Positions 1 to 7,922 of a DNA stretch of 18,030 nucleotides are shown here, in pieces (the first letter of the stretch is position 1; the number at the start of each line of letters is the position of its first letter). The notes below the pieces were generated by a model. The model searched no databases. It was given only the letters and a program-made list of their open reading frames with translations, and was not told the DNA's origin. The position numbers and the translations under genes are program-made. Location: the NCBI RefSeq assembly GCF_003344345.1, contig NZ_QPIP01000041.1, positions 1-18,030 of the forward strand, written 5' to 3'. Source of the stretch: Wolbachia endosymbiont of Cylisticus convexus. GTDB lineage: Bacteria; Pseudomonadota; Alphaproteobacteria; Rickettsiales; Anaplasmataceae.

Positions 1-1140
1 AACCGTTCCACTTAAAACTAATTTTATCCTTGTTTCATTGCCATTAAAGTTTGTCAGCACATGAGTTCTCTCTACCCAATTTTCTCCAATTGGTTTTCCT
101 GATGTTAAATTTACTAATTGCCAATCCACATTTTTTTGCACATATGCTTTTACATCTGCAGTGCCAGGTATTAGCGCATCATACGTTATGGTAATTTTAG
201 TGTTAGCTCCTGCTGTAATACTTCTTGTAACATAATCTCCAGACTCTGAAAGATTACCTAGAACTAGCTGTAACCCTGGATATAGCACTGGACTTTTTTC
301 TTTTGACCCTTTTAAATTTGCCTTTACTGTTAACTCTCCAGATAGTCTTTCACGCAGCGCGAGCGGCAAGTTATCAGATAGAAAATTTTCTTTTCCTTCT
401 TCATCTGTCAGAATAAATTCTACATTGGTATCAAATGCTACTTTTTCGACGTTCGTCAAAACAATTAAATCTGAAGTATTGGTTGCTGTAACTTTGCCAA
501 GATCAATAACATGAGAATTTTCGCTAAATTTTGCAGCTAGTAATCGAAACGTTAAATCTAAATTTTGATGTGGAGTCCAGGTGCTTGCATTACTTGATGA
601 TAGTAATACTCCTACTTGATATGGCTGACTTGTTACCCAACGGCTATTTACTGCATCATATTTGCCAAGTTCTGCTATTTTTACTGCAGTACCAGGATCA
701 TCAGTAAGTAGCACTATTGCATACTCTTGTTCTGCATGGCAAAACACTGGTGACCACTCTATACGTGTTGCTGTGCCATCTACTTTTATATCTTTCGGCT
801 CAATATAGCTTTCAGCAATAACAGTCTGCGATGGCATTCCCACTGCTGTTTCTCTAATCTGCACAACAACACGTTTTTTGCCTTTATTTATAAACCATAA
901 CTCTAGACCTCCTATGTGTCTGCTCTCATTTAAAGTAAATGTTTGCGCTAAAGGATCAACTCTTCTTGCTGCGATAATTCTTCTTCTCTCTTCTATGGTA
1001 ATAGTTTTTTTACCAGTATAAGTTGCCTCTCCATAGCTTCCTTTATCACCATAAAACTGTACTAATTTAGTACCTGCTGGAATATTTGCTGGGATTTTTA
1101 TTTTTCCACTTATTTGTCCTTGATTGTTAACTATTAACAT
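1..1140 (-). CDS. Phage baseplate/tail-fibre-like protein (partial, C-terminus off the window)
   Basis: The reading frame is open for 380 codons from an ATG at 1140 to the window edge, so the C-terminus is missing. Residues 62-68 read DPLAQTF, followed by a beta-rich stretch with PSQTV, EYAIVL and WTPHQNLDLTF. In my knowledge of phage families this pattern occurs in baseplate/tail proteins that follow DUF4815-type proteins, where it is thought to form part of the tail-tip or fibre assembly. There is no signal peptide or membrane segment. The gene begins 4 bases after the stop of the upstream DUF4815-like gene, with no obvious ribosome-binding site, so translational coupling is likely. It is the third gene of a minus-strand tail operon that starts near 3786. 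The structural role is fairly secure; the exact component is not. Confidence 0.7.
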   Translation of the reverse strand, partial: MLIVNNQGQISGKIKIPANIPAGTKLVQFYGDKGSYGEATYTGKKTITIEERRRIIAARRVDPLAQTFTLNESRHIGGLELWFINKGKKRVVVQIRETAVGMPSQTVIAESYIEPKDIKVDGTATRIEWSPVFCHAEQEYAIVLLTDDPGTAVKIAELGKYDAVNSRWVTSQPYQVGVLLSSSNASTWTPHQNLDLTFRLLAAKFSENSHVIDLGKVTATNTSDLIVLTNVEKVAFDTNVEFILTDEEGKENFLSDNLPLALRERLSGELTVKANLKGSKEKSPVLYPGLQLVLGNLSESGDYVTRSITAGANTKITITYDALIPGTADVKAYVQKNVDWQLVNLTSGKPIGENWVERTHVLTNFNGNETRIKLVLSGTV

Positions 1141-1144
1141 ATTT

Positions 1145-3067
1145 TTATGCTATAGGTTGAATAATTATTCCGTCAAATTTTATCTCTTTAAGCTTCTCAC
1201 TTGGCTCAAAACCTTCAATTTCAAAATTCTGTACTGCTTCTCTCATAAATTCAGTTTCGTATGAAGTACTTGACAGCAGCTCTGTTGTTTCTTTAACATT
1301 AAATACTCTTGTTACTGGACTTTTCCAATTCGTGGTAACCTCCGTCCAGTGGTCTATATTTTTATTTAGAGTAATTTGTGCCGGAACTGGATCAAAAGCT
1401 TGATACGGGTTAATCTTTTCTCCTTTAGTCTGTAAAAGCTGCTCCAGTACCGGTTCAAGTTTATAAGGTAAAAGATAAGGTTCTTTACCTCTTTCAACAT
1501 CAATAATTTCCACATCTATAGGTAAAATTAATTCTTTGTTTACTATTGCTGCAGACTGCGAAATTCCTTGATCGCGCATATCATCATCAAAGAATGAATC
1601 AACAAATACTCCTTTTTTGGTGGTAGGTTCTCTTGAATTTGCATCACTGCGTAAACGCTCCTGTGCAACCAGCGCATAAAGATCATTTATTCCTTTTTTC
1701 ATTGCTTCAAGCTCATTCATCGGTACAGCATGAATAGCATTATTCACTATTTTTACCCCTTCGCCTTTTTTCCACGTCTGATGAATGTAGCAGAGCAAAA
1801 GTTGTCCACTAGGCGCTCTAGGCATTGATGGTCGCCAAGGGTGAGCTATGCCTTTTATTCTTCTTACCACTCCTTTGCTATCGATAGTAATTAAATCATA
1901 GCGGGGCATTTTCCAGGTGTAATCAACCAGAACCAAGCTGTTATCAACTGCACCTCTTACTTTACATCCCTCTTCGCTTATATCTTCAGGGCTTATATGA
2001 GTGCGGCAGCGATAGGTTATCAGGTAACTACTTCCAGGAGCTGGTTCTTTACCAGGTAATGACCAATCAACGTTTCCTGCGTTTAATTTGTAATCTATAC
2101 TATTTTCATAAATAACATTGCCTTGTTTAACTTGAATAATCTCAAGTACTGCAGAGTCAGGAATAGCTCCAGAATATGAACCGTGAGTAACAGTAATAGT
2201 TTTTTGAACAGTTATGTCTACTTTTTTGATTTCACTTATTGGAAAATCATTAACCTTCAGTTCCATTACTCTTTGGCTATTTGGCTGAAAAGTATGTGGT
2301 TCTGATTCAACTGATTTTATATCCGGATCTTCATCAAAAGAAACACGAATACTGTGAGGAAGTTCAATCTCATAGCCATCAACATGAGCTTTGCCCTCAT
2401 TAATCACAAATATTTTTTTTCCTCCTTCTCCCTCTTCCTTTTGCAGGAACATTACTTCAAGACCATTTACGACATAGGAACCATTGGCTTCTTTGTCATA
2501 ACGAGCAAGAGCAGTAGTTACTATATTTGCTTGTGGTGGCGGTGAATGTTCTATTAATACTCCATTTTCAATGTTATAAATTGGATAAAATTCTCCATTT
2601 ACAGAAAAAGGGGAAGAAACACCTTCAGATTGATAACCCCAAATGGTAGAAACTTTAAGTCTTGCTGCTCCTACTTCCTGATAATTTCTTGTACCAACAG
2701 CAGGATCACGAAGATTTTCATCCTCAAGCTCTGTAATCGTAGATTCTAGATAATAAACACCTATACGAACTGTGGTACTCAGTGGAATAATAAATTCTTC
2801 TTTTTCGACTTTTCTCACTGCTCCACGAAGATAGATTTTTCCTGATTCAAGCGTAACTTTACCAGTTTCTCTATCTATAATACAATTGCTTCCTATTATA
2901 ACATCACCATCACGAAATATTGCATCACCTATGCCTTTAAGCTTAGAGAGAGCATACTCCTGAGTCTCGTTTAATTCTGCTGATTGTAGACCTCTTCCTG
3001 CCAGGAACAAACTTTTTTCGTATTCTTTGTCAGGATTAAAGCGGTTATAATAACTATTTAAGGTCAT
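1145..3067 (-). CDS. DUF4815-like phage tail/baseplate protein
   Basis: Intact 640-residue protein. The start MTLNSYYNRFNPDKEY followed by LFLAGRGLQSAELNETQ is characteristic of the DUF4815 family, large structural proteins of tail/baseplate modules in tailed phages. The middle is rich in beta strands (for example DYKLNAGNVDWSLPG and SYLITYRCRTH), as expected of a virion protein, and there are no catalytic motifs, signal peptide or membrane segments. The ATG at 3067 lies 6 bases after the stop of the preceding tail gene, and the stop is 4 bases before the next start, so the three form one operon. The domain assignment rests on recognition of the N-terminal pattern, without a profile search. 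The location in the particle (baseplate or fibre base) is inferred from family and neighbours. Confidence 0.75.
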   Translation of the reverse strand: MTLNSYYNRFNPDKEYEKSLFLAGRGLQSAELNETQEYALSKLKGIGDAIFRDGDVIIGSNCIIDRETGKVTLESGKIYLRGAVRKVEKEEFIIPLSTTVRIGVYYLESTITELEDENLRDPAVGTRNYQEVGAARLKVSTIWGYQSEGVSSPFSVNGEFYPIYNIENGVLIEHSPPPQANIVTTALARYDKEANGSYVVNGLEVMFLQKEEGEGGKKIFVINEGKAHVDGYEIELPHSIRVSFDEDPDIKSVESEPHTFQPNSQRVMELKVNDFPISEIKKVDITVQKTITVTHGSYSGAIPDSAVLEIIQVKQGNVIYENSIDYKLNAGNVDWSLPGKEPAPGSSYLITYRCRTHISPEDISEEGCKVRGAVDNSLVLVDYTWKMPRYDLITIDSKGVVRRIKGIAHPWRPSMPRAPSGQLLLCYIHQTWKKGEGVKIVNNAIHAVPMNELEAMKKGINDLYALVAQERLRSDANSREPTTKKGVFVDSFFDDDMRDQGISQSAAIVNKELILPIDVEIIDVERGKEPYLLPYKLEPVLEQLLQTKGEKINPYQAFDPVPAQITLNKNIDHWTEVTTNWKSPVTRVFNVKETTELLSSTSYETEFMREAVQNFEIEGFEPSEKLKEIKFDGIIIQPIA

Positions 3068-3073
3068 TTTGTT

Positions 3074-3764
3074 TCAAAAAGTTACAACAAATGAAAAAGT
3101 TTCCCGAGTTGCAGATGTTCTGATAAGTGGTACGGTATGTTCTAAAACTAACAAAATTCCAGGATTTTCCACGTCTTTTGGCTCGAAATATCTCTGTCCT
3201 TCAGGTAATCCTTCTTTTATTTTAGTACCAACCATAACCCCTAATTCCCGTATAACTTGATTTGCTGCATCCGTGAAATCGAAAGTAAATTTAAGGTACA
3301 AATTATTGGTTGGTACATTTGAGGACCTAAACCTCCCTGTTGGAGTCAAAAGCTCTCCATTCTCATCACCTGTGCAAAAGAGAACCTCATCTGCAGTACG
3401 TCTGCCAAGCTCATTGAGCAGTTTTTCAGAAGTTATCAGCTCTGGTGGTGTGCTTTCACTATATTCTACAGTAACTGCACTATTTGCCCTGATAGAGCTA
3501 TTTTCCGTACGTTTTATTACACCACTACTGCTATCAACTATATAATCTATACTTGGCTGATAAGTTGTTTGTCCGATAAAAACTTTTACGTCTTTAATGG
3601 GATGGTGATCAAGCTTGATTTCGTTATCAGCTGCTAAAAGTTTTTTTTTCTACTTTATGATTGCTTTCCCAATTAGCATCACCACTGCCCCAAGCAAGAT
3701 GGATAGATTGCTTTTTTATGCTGGCTGCTATTGCTGCTCTTCCTGATTGTGTAAGAATTGACAC
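3074..3764 (-). pseudogene. Tail protein gene broken by a poly(A) frameshift
   Basis: Read on the minus strand, a frame starting at a GTG (3764-3762) encodes VSILTQSGRAAIAAS and continues through AWGSGDANWESNHKVEKK to a run of nine A (3641-3649 on the plus strand, as T). It then hits a stop within a few codons. If the run had eight A, translation would pass into the second frame (KVEKK-LLAADNEIKLDHHPIKD) and continue to the stop at 3074, giving a protein of about 229 residues. The second half contains a beta-rich region and ends RETFSFVVTF. It is the first gene of the tail operon, 6 bases from the DUF4815-like gene, so it is probably a tail/baseplate component; I do not recognise the family. 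The break may be a real mutation, a sequencing error or a slippage site. The GTG start is the only reasonable start after the promoter-like element at 3786-3830. Confidence 0.65.
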
Positions 3765-3785
3765 CTGTGATGAGTTTGAAAGGCT

Positions 3786-3830
3786 TATATAATATATATT
3801 CAGGATTTGGAAAATTTTTGTCCAAAAAAA
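3786..3830 (-). promoter_or_regulatory. Candidate phage late promoter, tail operon copy
   Basis: Read on the minus strand, this stretch has a T tract, GGACAAAAATTTT, then CCAAATCCTG and AATATATATTATATA, ending 22 bases before the GTG of the first tail gene. A near-identical copy lies at 15854-15897 on the plus strand before the resolvase gene; over 44 aligned bases only two differ, both T/C. Conservation of a non-coding block between two otherwise unrelated upstream regions argues for a regulatory site. The TATATATTATATA block could be a -10 element, but no TTGACA-like box sits 16-18 bases upstream, so a non-standard sigma factor or an activator is plausible. Confidence 0.6.
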
Positions 3831-4015
3831 ATGAATTTTTGCCTAATTTTTTGTTGCAGTATTATTTAAATTTGGATGTGTATTATTCTTGAAGAAAAGT
3901 AATTGAATATCAGTAGTTTAAAAATTGCATCTGTATTATTTATTTTTGCCCCTGTCCTACAAAGTGCACCTATAGGTTCTCATCCTTAAAGCATTAATTG
4001 TTTTAGGGAAAAGTT

Positions 4016-4504
4016 ATGAAGCTAAAAACTGCCATAGTTGTTCAAAATATACGGTATCAAGCTAGGAGATTAAAACTTTTTGAATGCTTTACTCATGAAA
4101 CTCATGAAGATCTTGAGCAAGAACTTTTCTGTGAAATTTGGACTTATCTTGATAGATATGATGAAAGTAAAGGTAGCTTTAACACTTTTGTAGCAAGATT
4201 AACTGAACGTCGTGCCAACAACTTATTGGAGAAACAACTATGTATGAAGCGCAATATTAATAACTATGTCAATATTGAGAAAACAGAAGCTTTTGAAGAT
4301 GAAGTAGCGAAACGTACTGATGTAGATTACATGATTTCAATACTACCAAGAAAGATGCAAAAGATATGCGAACAACTCAAGTACTTTAACTTATATGAAG
4401 TTGCTCAGATGAACAACATATCAAGAACTACTTTAAATACTATGGTAAGAAAAATACGTATAAAACTCTCTTCCATCTACTACAAGAGCAAAAAGAAAAA
4501 TTGA
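4016..4504 (+). CDS. Small sigma-70-family-like factor, phage encoded
   Basis: A 162-residue protein with two regions resembling sigma factors. Residues of about 25-80 (HEDLEQELFCEIWTYLDRYD, then GSFNTFVARLTERRANNLLEK) match the region 2 pattern that binds core polymerase and melts the -10 element. Residues of about 108-155 (ILPRKMQKICEQLKYFNLYE, AQMNNISRTTLNTMVRKIR) look like the region 4 helix-turn-helix that reads the -35. Region 3 is absent, as in the short ECF-like group. An AGGGA ribosome-binding site lies just upstream of the ATG. It is the first gene of the plus-strand replication operon, divergent from the tail operon. The likely role is to redirect the host polymerase to phage promoters such as the paired elements at 3786-3830 and 15854-15897; that link is inference. 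An HTH regulator of sigma ancestry, not itself a sigma factor, is the alternative. Confidence 0.7.
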   Translation: MKLKTAIVVQNIRYQARRLKLFECFTHETHEDLEQELFCEIWTYLDRYDESKGSFNTFVARLTERRANNLLEKQLCMKRNINNYVNIEKTEAFEDEVAKRTDVDYMISILPRKMQKICEQLKYFNLYEVAQMNNISRTTLNTMVRKIRIKLSSIYYKSKKKN

Positions 4505-4556
4505 ACATAAATTCTACCTTTCCTGAATATATAACATATACCATTGAGGTGAATAA

Positions 4557-5360
4557 ATGACTTTTAAAATTCTAAACAATAATGAAAGATTGAAAACAAC
4601 TACAGGAATAAAAGTAGTAATTTTTGGTCCTTACGGTATTGGTAAAACCAGTCTCTTAAAGACTATAAGTGAACCAACACTTTGTCTTGACTTTGAAGCA
4701 GGTCTGCTTGCTGTTCAAGATTGGCAGGGAGATTCAATTAGTGTTCGTACTTGGAATCAAGCTCGGGATATTGCCTGCCTAATTGGTGGTCCGAACCCTG
4801 CACTAAAATCTGATCAAGCGTATAGCCAAAGACACTATGAGCACGTATCAAGTAAATACAATGAAGAGTTTTCTAAATATCGATGTATTTTTATTGATAG
4901 CATCACTGTAGCATCACGTCTTTGTCTCTTATGGGCAAAAATGCAACCGGAAGCTTTTTCTGAGAGAAGTGGAAAGCAAGACATGAGAGCTGCTTACGGA
5001 ATACTTGCGCAAGAGATGATGGCATGGCTCAATCAATTTCAACACATCGGAGACAAAGACATCATCATAGTTGGCACGTTAGGTCAATATCTCGATGACT
5101 GCAATCGTTCAACATGGCTGCCTCAATGTGAAGGAGCTAAAACTGCTAGTGAAATTCCAGGTATTGTTGATGAAGTAATTAGTATGGTTGGAATCAAGAA
5201 AGATGATGGTACAGAGAAACGTTCATTTGTCTGTCAGACTATTAATTCTTGGGGATACCCTGCTAAAGATCGCAGTGGCTGCCTGAATATGGTTGAAGAA
5301 CCACATTTGGGTAAATTACTTGCGAAAATTAAAGCCAAAACTTTGGCTCCTATTGCTTAA
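4557..5360 (+). CDS. Sak4-like RecA-fold ATPase (phage recombination/nucleotide-binding protein)
   Basis: A 267-residue P-loop ATPase. Walker A is GPYGIGKTS at residues 24-32, and a Walker B-like CIFIDSIT lies near residues 108-115. The order and spacing, with DFEAG shortly after the P-loop, match the phage nucleotide-binding family (AAA_24/Sak4), RecA-related single-strand annealing proteins that act with a phage single-strand-binding protein. An SSB-like gene is present two genes downstream (6215-6706), which supports this. The start is set by a strong GAGGTGA ribosome-binding site at 4546-4552. The gene is 52 bases after the sigma-like gene and 23 before the RepA-like ATPase, on the same strand, so it belongs to the replication operon. 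The protein is cytoplasmic, with no membrane segments. The family is fairly secure; activity in annealing or strand exchange is known for relatives only. Confidence 0.75.
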   Translation: MTFKILNNNERLKTTTGIKVVIFGPYGIGKTSLLKTISEPTLCLDFEAGLLAVQDWQGDSISVRTWNQARDIACLIGGPNPALKSDQAYSQRHYEHVSSKYNEEFSKYRCIFIDSITVASRLCLLWAKMQPEAFSERSGKQDMRAAYGILAQEMMAWLNQFQHIGDKDIIIVGTLGQYLDDCNRSTWLPQCEGAKTASEIPGIVDEVISMVGIKKDDGTEKRSFVCQTINSWGYPAKDRSGCLNMVEEPHLGKLLAKIKAKTLAPIA

Positions 5361-5383
5361 TTAAAAATTGGAGAACAATTATT

Positions 5384-6184
5384 ATGGAACAAAGCTTTTT
5401 CAATATCGGTCAAAAAATTCCCTTTTTCAGTGTGAAAGAATATTTGGATGACCAATCACCGATACCAGAAGATATAATCTCACCAAGGATTCTGACAAAA
5501 AGAGGTCTATTGGTACTAGGTGGCCCACCTAAAATTGGCAAAAGCGACTTTTTGATCTCTTGGCTTATTCATATGGCAGCTGGAGTTTCATTTTTGGGTA
5601 TGACTCCAAGCAAACCTATGAAAATTTTCTATCTGCAAACTGAAATCGAATATGACTACATGAAAGAACGGTTGCAACAACTTGATGAGGAACTTCTGAA
5701 TATAGCTGCCAATAACTTGATCATTACACCAAGAGTACAATTATCGTTTAGTAGTGAAGAAATAGATGAAATTAAAAACGTTATTAAAGAGCGTTTTAAA
5801 CCTGATATTATTGCAATCGATCCTCTTCGCAACATTTTTAACTCAAGTGAATATGGTAATGAAAATGACAATAGCGCTATGCTATTCTTTTTGCAAAAAA
5901 CGCTTGAAAGACTGAGGAACATTATTAATCCAGATGCAGGTATAATCCTCACCCACCACACAAAAAAACTGTCCAAAAAGATGCTAGAAGAGGATCCATT
6001 TCAAGGTTTAAGCGGTGCTGGATCTTTACGTGGATTTTATAGCACTGGCATGGTGATGTTTGCTCATGATGAAGAAAGCACTACCCGTCAAATAGTGTTT
6101 GAGCTGCGAAATGGTGAACGTGTGGCAAGCAAGCTTGTCGATAAGATAAATGGTCGTTGGAAACTTGTAGACCAATGGAGTTGA
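5384..6184 (+). CDS. RepA-like AAA_25 ATPase
   Basis: A 266-residue protein with Walker A GGPPKIGKS at residues 46-54, a Walker B-like IIAIDPL near 141-148, and LTHHTKK near 188, where replicative RecA-fold helicases place the sensor histidine. This is the RepA/AAA_25 pattern of plasmid- and phage-type hexameric replication helicases, annotated as 'regulatory protein RepA' in related prophages. Only the ATPase core is present, with no primase or DNA-binding extension. A GGAG ribosome-binding site precedes the ATG. It is strikingly similar over residues 20-100 to residues in the gene at 6703-7887 (shared YL.D.SP.P.DII.PRIL, LLV.GG.PKIGKS and AAGVSFLGM), so the two are paralogues two genes apart. 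It may act as a helicase or loader with the primase-helicase encoded at 7923-10022. Confidence 0.75.
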   Translation: MEQSFFNIGQKIPFFSVKEYLDDQSPIPEDIISPRILTKRGLLVLGGPPKIGKSDFLISWLIHMAAGVSFLGMTPSKPMKIFYLQTEIEYDYMKERLQQLDEELLNIAANNLIITPRVQLSFSSEEIDEIKNVIKERFKPDIIAIDPLRNIFNSSEYGNENDNSAMLFFLQKTLERLRNIINPDAGIILTHHTKKLSKKMLEEDPFQGLSGAGSLRGFYSTGMVMFAHDEESTTRQIVFELRNGERVASKLVDKINGRWKLVDQWS

Positions 6185-6214
6185 TTCTTTTTTACTTAAT
6201 TTATAGGGAACAAT

Positions 6215-6706
6215 ATGCTAACAGATTTTTTAACTGATTTTAATAACGTAAAACTGCAGAGCAGTTTAATACCGAAAGGTACAATAGTCAAGGTAAAAAT
6301 GGCAATAAAGCCTGGAGGTTATGAAAATTGGTTCACTAAAAGCTACACTACTGGCAGCATCTATTTAAACGTTGAATTTACTGTCACTGAAGGTCCATAT
6401 GCAAAACGCAAGATTTTTCAAGTAATTGGTATTAAAAGTGGCAAAGCAAGAGTTGAAGGAGAAGATACTTGGGGAGAATCTGGTCGTTCTATGCTTAGAA
6501 GTATTTTGGAGTCAGCACGGAACATTCATTCAAATGACACTTCAGAAAAAGCAGCTATTGCTAGAAAAGTCAACTCTATAGCTGACTTTAACGGGGTAGA
6601 GTTTACTGCAAAAGTTGGTATTGAAGCTGATCGGTATGGAGAAAAGAACAAGATTGCTACGGTTATTACTCCAGAACAATCTGAAGTTGATTGGTTGCCA
6701 TTTTGA
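6215..6706 (+). CDS. Single-stranded-DNA-binding-like protein (DUF669 type)
   Basis: A 163-residue protein with an N-terminal half of alternating beta strands (GTIVKVKMAIKPGGYENWF, GSIYLNVEFTVTEGPYAKRK, IFQVIG) typical of DUF669/OB-fold phage proteins found beside Sak4-like recombinases. The C-terminus ends EVDWLPF. An acidic-aromatic tail ending in PF is the protein-docking tip of bacterial SSB (canonical ending DIPF), so this protein probably coats single-stranded phage DNA and recruits replication or repair partners through the tail. The start has an AGGGA ribosome-binding site. Its stop codon overlaps the TTG start of the next gene as TTGA, which suggests coupled translation. DUF669 assignment is by pattern and neighbourhood, without a profile search; the SSB role is inferred from the tail and context. 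Confidence 0.65.
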   Translation: MLTDFLTDFNNVKLQSSLIPKGTIVKVKMAIKPGGYENWFTKSYTTGSIYLNVEFTVTEGPYAKRKIFQVIGIKSGKARVEGEDTWGESGRSMLRSILESARNIHSNDTSEKAAIARKVNSIADFNGVEFTAKVGIEADRYGEKNKIATVITPEQSEVDWLPF

Positions 6707-7887
6707 AGTACGACGAAGAGAAGCTCTGGATTGCTGTAATTGAGAGAGCTATCAAAGATGCAGCAGGAAAAAATCTAGAGCTAAAGAAAGAAGCAATTAA
6801 ATGGTTTGATTCAGAGTCTTTTGAAACTGTTTGTGAGCTAGCTAATCTCAGCTCTAAACGTATGAAAAGTATGTATGGGGGTTTTATGCAGAGAAAAGAA
6901 ATAAAAGGATTATTGATTGATAATATTAAGGAGTGCATACCTTACCTAATTCCAAACGGTAATTTTTATCGAGAAAGGACTTATGTTGGCAACTGTTACG
7001 GGGATATGATTACGGTTAAAATAGTGGGTAAAGAAGCTGGAAATTGGCGTAATTTTACTAAAGGAATTAGTGGTGATATCATTGATCTTTGGACTTTAGT
7101 TAAAGGTGATATAAATTCCGCTAAGAAGTGGTTAAATACTAAAGAAAACACAACAGAACATAAAATTACATCGTTTTCAGCAAGGCATTACTTAAATGAT
7201 AAATCACCAATGCCAAAAGATATAATAGGGCCAAGAATATTAACTCCAGGCGGTCTTTTGGTCATAGGTGGAACTCCCAAAATCGGAAAAAGTAATTTTC
7301 TTCTTTCCATGTTAGTACATTTAGCTGCTGGAGTATCATTCCTTGGTATGAAGCCTGCAAAGCCACTCAAGATATTCTATCTACAGAATGAAATGGAATA
7401 TGATTACATAAGAGAGCGCTTACAGAAGTTAAGAGTCAGCAAGAAAATCCTTGATGAAGGAACAGAAAACTTAGTTATTACTAAAAAAGTACAGTTAACT
7501 TTGAATATGGAAAAAATAAAAGAAATTATGTCGGAAAATCTCGATGTAAAAACAGTTGATCTTATAGTAATAGACTCTCTTTTTGATTATAGGAATATGA
7601 TCTCTTTTCTGCAAAATAGTATTGATGAACTACGCTCTATAACTAATCTTACTGCTGGAGTAATAGTTACACATTACACCAAAAAAGTGTCAACAACCAC
7701 GTTAAAAAAGAATCCATTTCAAGCATTGAGTGGTGCTAATGTTTTAAGAAGTTTATATACATCTGGAGTAATGATATTTAGGCCAGAAAGGAATACTCTG
7801 CAATTGATGTACGAACTTAAAAACGGCAAACCAATACCAACAAAATTCATAAACATGGTTAACGGACGCTGGATAGCCACAGCTTAA
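6703..7887 (+). CDS. Mosaic primase-domain/RepA-like ATPase
   Basis: About 394 residues in three parts. The first ~65 residues (KYDEEKLWIAVIERAIKDA and following) are charged, helical and unrecognised. Residues of about 65-140 (ECIPYLIPNG, NWRNFTKGISGDIIDLW) repeat the N-terminal domain of the primase-helicase at 7923-10022. The rest is a second copy of the RepA-like ATPase at 5384-6184, with Walker A GGTPKIGKS near 189-197, Walker B LIVIDSL and VTHYTKK. After Walker B it lacks about 13 residues present in the paralogue, so helicase competence is uncertain. No ATG is available; TTG at 6703 forms a TTGA overlap with the preceding stop, and an in-frame TTG at 6691 is the alternative. It lies 35 bases before the primase-helicase. 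It may be a helicase loader or an accessory subunit. Confidence 0.7.
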   Translation: MKYDEEKLWIAVIERAIKDAAGKNLELKKEAIKWFDSESFETVCELANLSSKRMKSMYGGFMQRKEIKGLLIDNIKECIPYLIPNGNFYRERTYVGNCYGDMITVKIVGKEAGNWRNFTKGISGDIIDLWTLVKGDINSAKKWLNTKENTTEHKITSFSARHYLNDKSPMPKDIIGPRILTPGGLLVIGGTPKIGKSNFLLSMLVHLAAGVSFLGMKPAKPLKIFYLQNEMEYDYIRERLQKLRVSKKILDEGTENLVITKKVQLTLNMEKIKEIMSENLDVKTVDLIVIDSLFDYRNMISFLQNSIDELRSITNLTAGVIVTHYTKKVSTTTLKKNPFQALSGANVLRSLYTSGVMIFRPERNTLQLMYELKNGKPIPTKFINMVNGRWIATA

Positions 7888-7922
7888 CCAAATTTCTAAA
7901 CTTTAAATATATTGGAGATTTT

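Noticed and set aside
3273..3545. Plus-strand 90-residue ORF
   Set aside because: It lies opposite the broken tail gene, whose corrected minus-strand frame reads as a natural phage protein; no ribosome-binding site.
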